A program made the position numbers and the translations under genes. A stretch of 20,314 bases of DNA from Candidatus Cloacimonadota bacterium (GTDB taxonomy: Bacteria; Muiribacteriota; UBA6191; JACPRK01): the NCBI GenBank assembly GCA_021772705.1, contig JAJFLN010000066.1, positions 1 to 20,314 on the forward strand. Reading direction: 5' to 3'. Below the pieces are notes generated by a model. That model was not told the origin of the DNA. It was given only the letters and a program-made list of their open reading frames with translations, and searched no databases. Of this stretch, positions 7,889 to 15,098 are shown in pieces. How positions within the stretch are numbered: the first letter of the stretch is position 1; each line of letters opens with the position of its first letter.

Positions 7889-8710
7889 TCAACGGACCCG
7901 CTGCCGGCTCCGGTCCTTCCTGTCCTCCGCCCGCAGCGACTCGAGTTCGTTCACCGTTGCCTCGATGGCCGTCCACTGCTCCGTGAGCAACTTCACCTGC
8001 CCGCCTTCATCTCCGGCACCGGAGCCAGCGCCGACGATTGACATCCTGACCAGATCGGAGCGGAACGTCTCCAGTGAAGCGCCCAGGCTGATGAGCTCTG
8101 CATCCATGCGTTCCGCGGCCCGGTTCATCAGCTCCTCGTTCTCCTCGACCTTCTTCTTCTGCTCCAGGGCCTGGCGATAATGTTCCCGGGCCTGCTCATC
8201 CTCGGCGGATTCGAGGCGGGACTCCAGGCCGGCGATCTCGGTCTTGACGGAGGCGACGTCGGCTCGGGCCGACTCCAGCCCCTGAGCGCTGGCACAGAGA
8301 GTCTCGATGCGAGACACCATGCGGGAGAGGTCCGGCAACAGGGGCTCCATCTGTTCCCGCAGGAAGGGATCCGCCGCTCCCTTCACGTGACGCTGCATCT
8401 CCTCGAGTAGCCCGTCAGCCTTCTTCTTCATCTCCAGATACTGGCCCTTCAATCGAACCGTCTGCCCTCCGCCGAGCCGGGCCGTTCGGCCCCCTTCGCC
8501 ACGGACGTGGCTAGCCTCCGCCAGGGCCTTCCGCTCGAACTCCGGATCGATGGCGGTCTTCATCACCAGCACGCCGTAGATGGCGGCGCCGATGGCGAGA
8601 ATGATCGCGCTGCCGCTGACGAAGGAAACCCCGAGCATAACAAGACCGGCTTTCAAGTTCCGAGGAGCGAACAGTGCCGCAGTGATGACACCTACCTTGT
8701 CGGGAGACAT
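7889..8710 (-). CDS. Membrane-anchored coiled-coil protein, PspA partner candidate
   Basis: The product is 273 aa from the ATG at 8710. An in-frame upstream ATG at 8803 overlaps the preceding gene and adds a non-homologous-looking Ser/Arg-rich stretch, so it was not used. One long hydrophobic segment (about residues 22-50, long enough for one membrane span or a hairpin) is followed by about 200 residues of charged helix with heptad-like Leu, Glu and Lys spacing, then a Gly-rich break and a final short helix. I do not recognise a named family. It sits 10 nt upstream of pspA and 10 nt downstream of the DUF3900-like gene, so co-transcription is likely. A plausible role is a membrane anchor or receptor for PspA, similar in position to PspB/PspC but not in sequence. 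Confidence 0.82.
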   Translation of the reverse strand: MSPDKVGVITAALFAPRNLKAGLVMLGVSFVSGSAIILAIGAAIYGVLVMKTAIDPEFERKALAEASHVRGEGGRTARLGGGQTVRLKGQYLEMKKKADGLLEEMQRHVKGAADPFLREQMEPLLPDLSRMVSRIETLCASAQGLESARADVASVKTEIAGLESRLESAEDEQAREHYRQALEQKKKVEENEELMNRAAERMDAELISLGASLETFRSDLVRMSIVGAGSGAGDEGGQVKLLTEQWTAIEATVNELESLRAEDRKDRSRQRVR

Positions 8711-8720
8711 GAGTACGATC

Positions 8721-9776
8721 CTACCCCAGCAGGTTCTTGAAGACCTGTTCCAGATCCTCGACGTCGACAAACTCCACGGGAGTGAGCTGGTCCTTGATGA
8801 CAAAGTTCTCGGCCCGGACGATCAGGTACTTTTCATTGCCACGGCGGGCGAAGAAGAAGTCCCGGTTGAACCGGTCCATCTTCGCCTCGAAGCGTCCAAA
8901 GTCTCCCAGGGAGATCTTCAGCTTCATCTCCTTGTCGAACTTCTCCTTCGAGTTCTTGAAGCTGACATCGCTGACGTGCTTCACCTCGTCGCTGGGCAGG
9001 AGATGCTCGAGCCTGACATACCGTTCTTCACCGAAGAGCTCCCGGGTGGCCGGCGGGGGTTCCTTGAAGTAGCGCTGGTAGGCCGGCGGCTCTTGCACCC
9101 GCTTCTCCAGGGCCTGCTTCACCTCGCCAGCGAAGAGCTCCGGGGTGTTCACCGGTTCCTCCAGCGCCACCATCTCGTCAAAATGCTCCGAGGCAGCAGC
9201 CTGGAACAGGATGAGGCGATCCAGGTTCTGGATGCCCTGATCGACCAGAGGGTAGACGATGGCCTTCCTGAGCCGATGAACCACCGCTTCGCCAATTCGC
9301 TCCAGAAGCCCCTCCGAGCGTCCCGTCAGGAGGCTCACTTCCTCGAAGTCACAGGCAAACATCACCAAGAAGGGGAGCACCACATCGGCGGGCGTGGTCA
9401 CCCGGGATCGGACCACCAGGACCAGGGCCGGCCGGGCACCATCGATGTCGGCATAGCGGGACGCCAGGTCCGTGGCCACGCTCTCGAACTGCTCCAGGTT
9501 CTCCGCCTCCAGGCCCCGGGTGAGCATGCGCTTGTCGCCCTGCCCGCTGCCCGTCTCGAGAAACGAGAAGGCCTTGCAGGCCGACGACTTGCCCGTATCG
9601 GGCTTCTTCTTGAACAGCGAAACGAGAAGCTCGTCCAGGAGACCCTCGAGGATCTCGTTCTCTTCCGCCAGAGATTCCGTGGACAGAAGCAGACGCTCCG
9701 TCAGCCGCTTGCCGCCCTCGCTGGGCTGACATGCGTGGACGGAGAGGAAGTTCAGTTGCCAGTCGAATCGAACCAT
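8721..9776 (-). CDS. DUF3900-like protein of unknown function
   Basis: The product is 351 aa, soluble, with no signal peptide or membrane segment. By memory of the family it resembles DUF3900, known mainly from Bacilli: a middle beta-strand region (ALVLVVRSR then FLVMFACDFE at about 117-145) and a C-terminal portion ending in LIVRAENFVIKDQLTPVEFV, where the family has a similar GEHFxFxKGFSPVEF pattern. The biochemical role of the family is not known to me. It is followed after 10 nt by the membrane coiled-coil gene and then pspA, so it likely belongs to the same membrane-stress unit. Its start lies 30 nt after the ruvA stop, with a weak GAGG ribosome-binding site. The family call is tentative; the gene call is firm. 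Confidence 0.75.
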   Translation of the reverse strand: MVRFDWQLNFLSVHACQPSEGGKRLTERLLLSTESLAEENEILEGLLDELLVSLFKKKPDTGKSSACKAFSFLETGSGQGDKRMLTRGLEAENLEQFESVATDLASRYADIDGARPALVLVVRSRVTTPADVVLPFLVMFACDFEEVSLLTGRSEGLLERIGEAVVHRLRKAIVYPLVDQGIQNLDRLILFQAAASEHFDEMVALEEPVNTPELFAGEVKQALEKRVQEPPAYQRYFKEPPPATRELFGEERYVRLEHLLPSDEVKHVSDVSFKNSKEKFDKEMKLKISLGDFGRFEAKMDRFNRDFFFARRGNEKYLIVRAENFVIKDQLTPVEFVDVEDLEQVFKNLLG

Positions 9777-9806
9777 TGTTTCAGCTCATCCTCATCGTTG
9801 TAGTGA

Positions 9807-10409
9807 TCATGGTTGCTGGAAGTAAGCGAGGGCCTTACGGACGATCTGGCCCAGATCCGGTTCCGGACCCTCCAGTTCCTTGCCGACCCAGCCCAGGCTG
9901 TCGGAGATCTCCTGTTCCTTGTAACCCAGGCCTCGGAGGGCCTCGGAGGCCTCGGCCCAGACACCCCGGTTGAGATCTCCCGAAGGTACGGACTGCAGGC
10001 TGGGCAGCTCTCCCACCTTGGAGCGGAGCTCGAAGATGATCTTCGAGGCCAGCTTCTTGCCGATGCCCTTGACGGAACCGAAGGTGACCACGTCCTCCCG
10101 GGCGATGGCCTCCATTATCCGCTCCGGTGAGAGACCGGACAAGATGGCCACGGCGATCCGGGGACCCACGCCGGAAACGGAGATGAGGAGCCGGAAGATC
10201 TCCAGCTCCGCCCGCTCCAGGAAACCGTAGAGGGTCAGGGCGTCATCCTTTACTTCCAGATAGGTCCTCAACCGGGCCATCTCTCCCACATCGCCCATCC
10301 TTCCCAGGACAGAGGCCGGAGCGGTCAATTCGTAGCCGACACCGCCAGCGTCCAGGATGACGCTGGCCGCCGATTTCTCGACGATTCGACCGTGAATCAA
10401 GGCGATCAT
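9807..10409 (-). CDS. ruvA: Holliday junction branch migration protein RuvA
   Basis: The product is 200 aa, the normal RuvA length, from the ATG at 10409 (MIALIHGRI, the standard start). An upstream in-frame ATG at 10442 was rejected because it adds 11 residues before the conserved start. Domain I (OB fold, about 1-63) is followed by two helix-hairpin-helix motifs, SGVGPRIA at 79-86 and KGIGKKLA at 114-121, and a C-terminal three-helix domain (about 150-200) that contacts RuvB. RuvA tetramers bind Holliday junctions and guide RuvB-driven branch migration in the cytoplasm. Neither ruvB nor ruvC is present here. Downstream genes belong to a membrane-stress set, an unusual neighbourhood; a -10-like TAAGAT about 22 nt before the start is the only promoter hint. 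Confidence 0.97.
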   Translation of the reverse strand: MIALIHGRIVEKSAASVILDAGGVGYELTAPASVLGRMGDVGEMARLRTYLEVKDDALTLYGFLERAELEIFRLLISVSGVGPRIAVAILSGLSPERIMEAIAREDVVTFGSVKGIGKKLASKIIFELRSKVGELPSLQSVPSGDLNRGVWAEASEALRGLGYKEQEISDSLGWVGKELEGPEPDLGQIVRKALAYFQQP

Positions 10410-10518
10410 GGGTTGCTCGCGAAAGTCGCGACATCTTAGCACGGGGAAGAGGCCGTGGAGCTCCGGCGCCGCCCGAAAGGTGCTGGCAGCGACAGGAATG
10501 GCGGACTCTGGCCGTCAG

Positions 10519-10544
10519 GAGGCCGACCGGGAACCCGGCGCCTC
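10519..10544 (-). terminator. Nested GC hairpin after the RING-like gene
   Basis: On the minus strand, downstream of the RING-like gene stop, GAGGC/GCCTC outer arms (5 bp) enclose CCGGG-TT-CCCGG (5 bp). No T run follows, so this is not a classical rho-independent terminator. It lies in the 151-bp gap before ruvA and may separate the two transcripts. Confidence 0.25.
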
Positions 10545-10560
10545 GGTCATGCCTCCCTGA

Positions 10561-11244
10561 TCAGCTGCGGAACTTCTCGTAGAAGGCGTTCCGGACGAGC
10601 TGGAACAGGAAGCTGGCGGCAAAGAGCACCGCCGCCCCACCGATCACCAGGCTGCCCATGTCGGCATAGAGGCTCATGGTGAAGGGAATGAAAGAGCCGA
10701 TCAGGACACCATAAATCGCCCGCCGCTCGATCCGGCCATCGACGAGCCCCGTGGAGAGGGAGATAATCCCCAGGACGGAGGCCGCGATCCAGTAGACCGG
10801 CGCCAGGGCACAGAGCACGGCTCCGGCGACGGCGAAGAAGATGAAAGGCTGGATGATCTTGCCCAGGGCAACGCTGGCAAACCAGATGAGGAATCCTGTT
10901 CCGAAGAGCTTCAGGCCCGTGATGCTGTTCGAATAAGCCATCACGGCGAAGTAGATCGGTGAGGGAAAGCTGTCCCGGCGACGGCTGTAGGCCAGAGGAA
11001 GCGGAGTGTCCTCGTTGATGGCCAGCACTTCCTCCGGCCCGATGCGGTGCTCCTCATCGACGGGAAGGGGCAGAACGTACTCCGTGGACCGGGTAGAACC
11101 GCAGCCGTAGACACTACAGCTGCCGGCGAACTCCCAGCAGTCCTTGTGGTGGGGAGTACCGCAGGACCGGCAAGCCAGGGACTCCTGGTCCCCGAGCGCG
11201 TCCCCGCAAATCCTGCAGATGATCGATTCCTCGAGAGTATCCAT
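10561..11244 (-). CDS. Prokaryotic RING-like zinc-finger multi-pass membrane protein
   Basis: The product is 227 aa. The N-terminus carries a treble-clef/RING-like zinc finger with ligands C10, C13, C25, C28, H32/H33, C36, C43 and C48; the run TPHHKDCWE followed by a YGC is typical of the prokaryotic RING finger 1 group. A linker of about 60 residues leads to about five hydrophobic segments (near 110-128, 131-149, 150-168, 176-194 and 197-217). Such proteins are thought to hold the zinc finger on the cytoplasmic side for protein contacts; bacterial members are not proven ubiquitin ligases. The gene lies between the Pel-type operon and the ruvA-pspA run. A -10-like TATAGT sits 15 nt before the ATG and no ribosome-binding site is visible, so the leader is very short. 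Confidence 0.85.
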   Translation of the reverse strand: MDTLEESIICRICGDALGDQESLACRSCGTPHHKDCWEFAGSCSVYGCGSTRSTEYVLPLPVDEEHRIGPEEVLAINEDTPLPLAYSRRRDSFPSPIYFAVMAYSNSITGLKLFGTGFLIWFASVALGKIIQPFIFFAVAGAVLCALAPVYWIAASVLGIISLSTGLVDGRIERRAIYGVLIGSFIPFTMSLYADMGSLVIGGAAVLFAASFLFQLVRNAFYEKFRS

Positions 11245-11259
11245 GGCTCAACAGTGGTT

Positions 11260-11265
11260 ACTATA
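11260..11265 (-). promoter_or_regulatory. -10-like box of the RING-like gene
   Basis: TATAGT on the minus strand (5 of 6 match to TATAAT) lies in an AT-rich patch that stands out from the GC-rich surroundings. It is 15 nt before the ATG, so the leader would be under about 10 nt. No good -35 box is seen at the usual spacing. Confidence 0.4.
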
Positions 11266-11317
11266 ACAAAACTACCGCTCAATCGCTCCGAAGTCCCGTT
11301 CCACGTTGCGAGGGGCA

Positions 11318-11416
11318 GGGATCCGGGGGCACACGACTGGACCCGAATTCGCCATCGGCTGCCAGGCAGTACAGGTATCTCAGGAATTCGGGTCCAGTCG
11401 TGTGTCCCCGGATCCC
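11318..11416. repeat. Palindromic element, copy 2 (33-bp inverted repeat inside a gene end)
   Basis: The arms at 11318-11350 and 11384-11416 are reverse complements with one mismatch in 33 (a G-U pair in RNA), separated by a 33-nt loop. The arms share most bases with the element at 5766-5865, including ACACGACTGGACCCGAA, but the loops differ. The right arm is read through by the PelD-like gene, giving its last residues GSGDTRLDPNS, and the stop codon lies just past the arm in the loop. It could serve as the 3' hairpin of the Pel-type operon transcript. Confidence 0.92.
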
Positions 11417-13236
11417 ATACAGGAGGTCTCTATCGCCGTGCAGTACTCCACGGCCTGCCGGACAATGGGGCTCGATTCGTCGGCCATCCGGGCCCGGATG
11501 CTCTCGTGGATCTCGGCGTGGCTGTCCACGGTGCTGATTCGCGCCAGGGCAAGCACCGCCGTCTCCCGCACGATCTCGTTCGGATCCTCCAGGGCCTTCA
11601 ATATCTGCCGGCGCCACTGAGCGGCAACCCAGGGGCCGATGCCCAGGGCGTGCAAGGTGGCTGCCCGGAGCAGTGAGTCGGGACTGGTGAGGAGCTTCTC
11701 GACAACGTCCTCGAAGGACACCGGCTCCAGACCGAACTGGTCACGGCCGGCCTCGAGGATTCCCTTCGGGTCGCCGGAGTTGATGGCGCCGACGATCCGG
11801 GCCAGGGCCGGGTCGAGCTGTACCTTTCCTTCCCGGACGGCCCGGGTGAACTCGGTCTTGTTCTCGAACTCCACGGCCAGCATGAGACGCACCATCCGCT
11901 TCGAGTAGAGCTTGATCTCCACCTGCTGCTCCTGGATGTAGCCCCTGAGAACGTCGGTGGAGTCCGCGAGCCCCGGAGCGCTGGCGGCGATCCGGTACTG
12001 CTCGAGGCGGAACCAGTCCCGAAACCCCGCGACTGCCGAGACCCGGTAGATGTCGGTGCGCAGCATGTGGCCCCCTCGAAACAGGTACTCCAGGACCGTG
12101 ACCACGTTGTTCCTCTCATGTGGGCTGGTGCTCGGTTTCACCATGGCCGACTGCATTCGAGGCAGGACCTTGTCGCCTAACTGGGCGATCCTTTCGATGG
12201 AGCTGACCGGCGGATTCCGGTTCTGGAGCTGCTCCAGCAGGTTGGACAGGATCAGGTGCCGGGCCACCCCCTCGCTCTGGGTCTGATAGGCGAGACCCTC
12301 CACTTCCTTCTCCCGCTGACTGAAGAGCTCTGCGTGGGCGAGAGCATTGGCGGCCCACTTCGCCACCGTCGACAGAGCGCGAACGGTCTGGGCGTTGAAC
12401 TTGTCGAAGGGGATCTTCTCGATGGCGATGACACCGATGACACCGCCCCCCTCGACGGCCGCCACCGGCACGGCGACCACCTTGTCCCCGGGCTCGAGGC
12501 TGTCCTGGTAGAGGAGATCCTTCAGGGATATGAGCCGATTCTCCCTGACGACCTGCCCCAGGACTCCTCGATCCAGAGGAATGTGACTCTGCTCGGGCTC
12601 CACCACACCCCAGCCCTTCTCCGCCACCAAGCGCAACATCTCCCCCTCGACCAGGTAGAAGGAGCAACTCTCGGCCTCCAGATGCTGCGAAAGGATGTCC
12701 AGCACCGCCGGATAGATCTCCACTGGCTGCAGGTTGTCCAGCTTCTTGGCCATGTCGACGATGGTGCTGAAGGTGGTGGTCTCCTCGAAGATCCTGCCTC
12801 GCAAGTCCCGGTTGGCCTTCTCGAAGACCCGCAGCTGTTCGTCGGCGAAACTGAGCCGATCCTTCCACTCCTTGTTCTCCCGGGTCAGCTCGGCGATCCG
12901 CTCACGCAGAGCGCCAAGGACACCGCCGATGGTGATGGCGAAGGCGAACAGGCCGGCAATGACAAGGGAGTGGGGGAACGTGAGCAGCGGAGGCGGACCG
13001 ATCAGCCCGTTCTCCAGCAGGCAGCCCATGGCATAGATGCTCGAGAGAGCCGCGGCCGAGACGACTCCCTGACGCGTCCCGTAGCGCCCGGCGATGAGCG
13101 ACGTGACGACGTGATAGGGGTGGAGGGCCAGACCGATCAGGAATGGATTTTGGGGACTGATGACCCACCCCAAGAGGGTCGTCAAACCGACCAGGCTGAA
13201 CCAGTCCCGGATACCCATGCGGGTACTAACCTTCAT
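11380..13236 (-). CDS. PelD-like membrane GAF protein with HEAT-like C-terminus
   Basis: The product is 618 aa. The N-terminus has about four hydrophobic segments (15-105) including HPYHVVTSLIAGRYG, similar to the PelD membrane region. A short coiled coil (about 110-150) precedes a GAF domain (about 172-305). This TM-coiled coil-GAF order, next to pelG, supports a PelD-like role: an inner-membrane receptor that activates the Pel synthase. PelD of Pseudomonas ends in a degenerate GGDEF domain that binds c-di-GMP; here I cannot recognise GGDEF or a clear RxxD site. Instead the last about 100 residues look like HEAT repeats (LLRAATLHALG, EIVRETAVLALARI, PIVRQAVEY). The final 11 residues come from the palindromic element. 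The ATG overlaps the upstream gene by 11 nt, with a GGGAGG ribosome-binding site. Confidence 0.75.
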   Translation of the reverse strand: MKVSTRMGIRDWFSLVGLTTLLGWVISPQNPFLIGLALHPYHVVTSLIAGRYGTRQGVVSAAALSSIYAMGCLLENGLIGPPPLLTFPHSLVIAGLFAFAITIGGVLGALRERIAELTRENKEWKDRLSFADEQLRVFEKANRDLRGRIFEETTTFSTIVDMAKKLDNLQPVEIYPAVLDILSQHLEAESCSFYLVEGEMLRLVAEKGWGVVEPEQSHIPLDRGVLGQVVRENRLISLKDLLYQDSLEPGDKVVAVPVAAVEGGGVIGVIAIEKIPFDKFNAQTVRALSTVAKWAANALAHAELFSQREKEVEGLAYQTQSEGVARHLILSNLLEQLQNRNPPVSSIERIAQLGDKVLPRMQSAMVKPSTSPHERNNVVTVLEYLFRGGHMLRTDIYRVSAVAGFRDWFRLEQYRIAASAPGLADSTDVLRGYIQEQQVEIKLYSKRMVRLMLAVEFENKTEFTRAVREGKVQLDPALARIVGAINSGDPKGILEAGRDQFGLEPVSFEDVVEKLLTSPDSLLRAATLHALGIGPWVAAQWRRQILKALEDPNEIVRETAVLALARISTVDSHAEIHESIRARMADESSPIVRQAVEYCTAIETSCMGSGDTRLDPNS

Positions 13237-13669
13237 CCATCACCTCCCCCCGTCCCTCCGCGAGTCTCCTCGACAGAACCCTAAGCAGCTCGACGACCAG
13301 ATCCGGGTGCTCCTTCAGCAGCTTGCGGAATGTATCCTTCTCGATCTGCAGCAGCGTCGAGGCCTCCTTCACCCGAGCCGAGCTGGAGTGGGGATCGTCA
13401 TCGACAAGGGCAGCCTCTCCGAAGCACCCGTCTGCTCCGATCTCTGCGAGGGTCTTCTCACCCGACGGTGACTCCGTGAAGATCTCGACGGACCCCTCTA
13501 TCACCACGTAGAGCGCCGTCCCCTTCTCCCTTTCCCGGAAGATAACGTTACCGGGATCCAGCTGCTTTGTCTCGGCGATCCGGCCCAGGGCTATCAGATC
13601 CGGCAGTAGCAGCCCATGGAACAGCGCCACTCGCCGAAGGGCCCGTGCCTTGTCAAGAATCCCCAGCAA
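13226..13669 (-). CDS. Single-domain cyclic-nucleotide-binding-fold protein
   Basis: The product is 147 aa: one cNMP-binding beta-roll with flanking helices and no DNA-binding HTH, so it is not a CRP-type regulator. The phosphate-binding cassette reads FGEAALVDDDPHSS at 83-96: the glutamate E85 is kept but the Arg that holds the cyclic phosphate is replaced by His (H94). It may bind a different ligand or none. The start is TTG at 13669 with a strong GGAGGG site, overlapping the pelG stop by 17 nt; its stop overlaps the next gene by 11 nt. This coupling places it firmly inside the Pel-type operon, and it may act as the signal input for the PelD-like protein, whose C-terminus lacks the usual c-di-GMP domain (inference). 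Confidence 0.88.
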   Translation of the reverse strand: MLGILDKARALRRVALFHGLLLPDLIALGRIAETKQLDPGNVIFREREKGTALYVVIEGSVEIFTESPSGEKTLAEIGADGCFGEAALVDDDPHSSSARVKEASTLLQIEKDTFRKLLKEHPDLVVELLRVLSRRLAEGRGEVMDEG

Positions 13670-15098
13670 GCGCCCTCCCTCCTGGTTGCCCCCGGTGGTA
13701 GAACGCGATGCCCTCGTCGTGAACGAGGCCCGGTCCCGATGGGGCCTGGAGCTGTCTCATGAACGTCACCTCTGGCAGCCGTTGCAGCAGCCGGCGAAAC
13801 GCGGCGATGGCATGGATGAGGGCCACCGCCGCGCCGATGCTGAATCCCCATCCGGCCAGATCACGTTCCACTCGGCTGAAGAGCCAGGTCAAGACCCCGT
13901 TGGTCACCAGGAACAGGACGCAGGACCGAACAGCCTCGGAGTAGTGCTCGAAGTAGAGCATCAGGATGACCACCAAAAAGAGCATGGTCTGCAGGAAGCT
14001 CCCCAGCACCAGGACTCGAAGCATCCGTAGCTTCGTCTCGTCGAAGGCGAGCTGGTTGAAGATCTGAGGCGCCAGAAGAACCACGACCAGGGTGATCGTT
14101 CCCTGCACCGTCAGCAAGGCCTCCAGACCGGATCGCACGGACCGGACAACGCCTCGCTGCATGTCCTGGATCACCGAGAGTGGCTGATGATTGGCAATGG
14201 CGGAGAAGAAGTCCCGATAGGCCTCGAAGAAGCCGGTCTCCACCCTGATGAAGAAGAGAGCCAGAGCGGGCAAGATGGTCAGCTGCGCCACGAAGCTCGC
14301 CACCTCGTAGTCCGGGGCCGCCCACATCAGCTTCGGCGCCAGGAGCACGCCGGCCTCCGTCGTTCGCATGACCAGCTTGTCGATCCACGTCGACAGGTAG
14401 TAGAGCGCCCCCAGGAAGGCCAGAGAGGGATAGCGCCTGAAGTAACTCAGGAAGGAGAAGTCGATCCCCTTCTCCCAGGGAAACTCCGATAGGAGCAGCC
14501 AGAGCAGCATGGACAGGGTGACCACCTGGCCGGACATGAAACCGGCGAGATACCCCGTCTGCCCCCCGATGACCCCGAGACCGAGACTGACAGCGACGCT
14601 GATCACGCCGCCGATCAGGAACGACCAGACGACCCACATGTAGGCCCTCAGCACCCCGAGGAAGAAGAGCACGATCCAGATCGTGTTGATGACCAGGTGC
14701 GTCACATACGCGACGACCAGGAACGGAACGGAGGCCTCGACGAAGTAGAGAAAGACCGCCGCGGCGATCGCCTGTGGTGTCAGGGCCACGACCAGGCTTC
14801 CCAGGAACGCCGGGATGTGCAGGTCGATCTCTCCCGCGTAGAGCCTGTCCGCCAGGAAACGGGTGAGGACGAACTGGAAGAGACCCAGATAGATGAGGGA
14901 GAAGGAGAAGATGTACATCAGCGTCACGTGGAAGAGACTCATCTCTCCCCTGGAGAAGACCGCGACACTGCCGAGTGTCAGGATCAGCAGGAGCCAGGGA
15001 CCGGCCACGATGATCGCCGAGAAGGTATACCCTTGGAGCATCCCGAAGTAGGAGCCATCCTCGGTGTACCGTCTCAGCTTGAAGCCGATTCCCGCCAT
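13653..15098 (-). CDS. pelG: PelG, Pel exopolysaccharide inner-membrane transporter
   Basis: The product is 481 aa with about 12 hydrophobic segments across its length. The N-terminus MAGIGFKLRR and the following GPWLLLILTLG are typical of PelG, a MOP/Wzx-like membrane protein of the Pel synthase complex (PelDEFG) that moves the polymer across the inner membrane. Family members are about 450-460 aa; here a soluble C-terminal tail of about 35 residues is added. The start overlaps the pelF stop (TGATG), so translation is coupled. The gene's 3' end overlaps the cNMP-binding-fold gene by 17 nt. Confidence 0.95.
   Translation of the reverse strand: MAGIGFKLRRYTEDGSYFGMLQGYTFSAIIVAGPWLLLILTLGSVAVFSRGEMSLFHVTLMYIFSFSLIYLGLFQFVLTRFLADRLYAGEIDLHIPAFLGSLVVALTPQAIAAAVFLYFVEASVPFLVVAYVTHLVINTIWIVLFFLGVLRAYMWVVWSFLIGGVISVAVSLGLGVIGGQTGYLAGFMSGQVVTLSMLLWLLLSEFPWEKGIDFSFLSYFRRYPSLAFLGALYYLSTWIDKLVMRTTEAGVLLAPKLMWAAPDYEVASFVAQLTILPALALFFIRVETGFFEAYRDFFSAIANHQPLSVIQDMQRGVVRSVRSGLEALLTVQGTITLVVVLLAPQIFNQLAFDETKLRMLRVLVLGSFLQTMLFLVVILMLYFEHYSEAVRSCVLFLVTNGVLTWLFSRVERDLAGWGFSIGAAVALIHAIAAFRRLLQRLPEVTFMRQLQAPSGPGLVHDEGIAFYHRGQPGGRALAGDS

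Noticed and set aside
8580..9803. 407-aa plus-strand ORF opposite the DUF3900-like gene
   Set aside because: It spans two minus-strand genes and their junction, and its His/Leu/Gln-rich composition is that of an antisense shadow.
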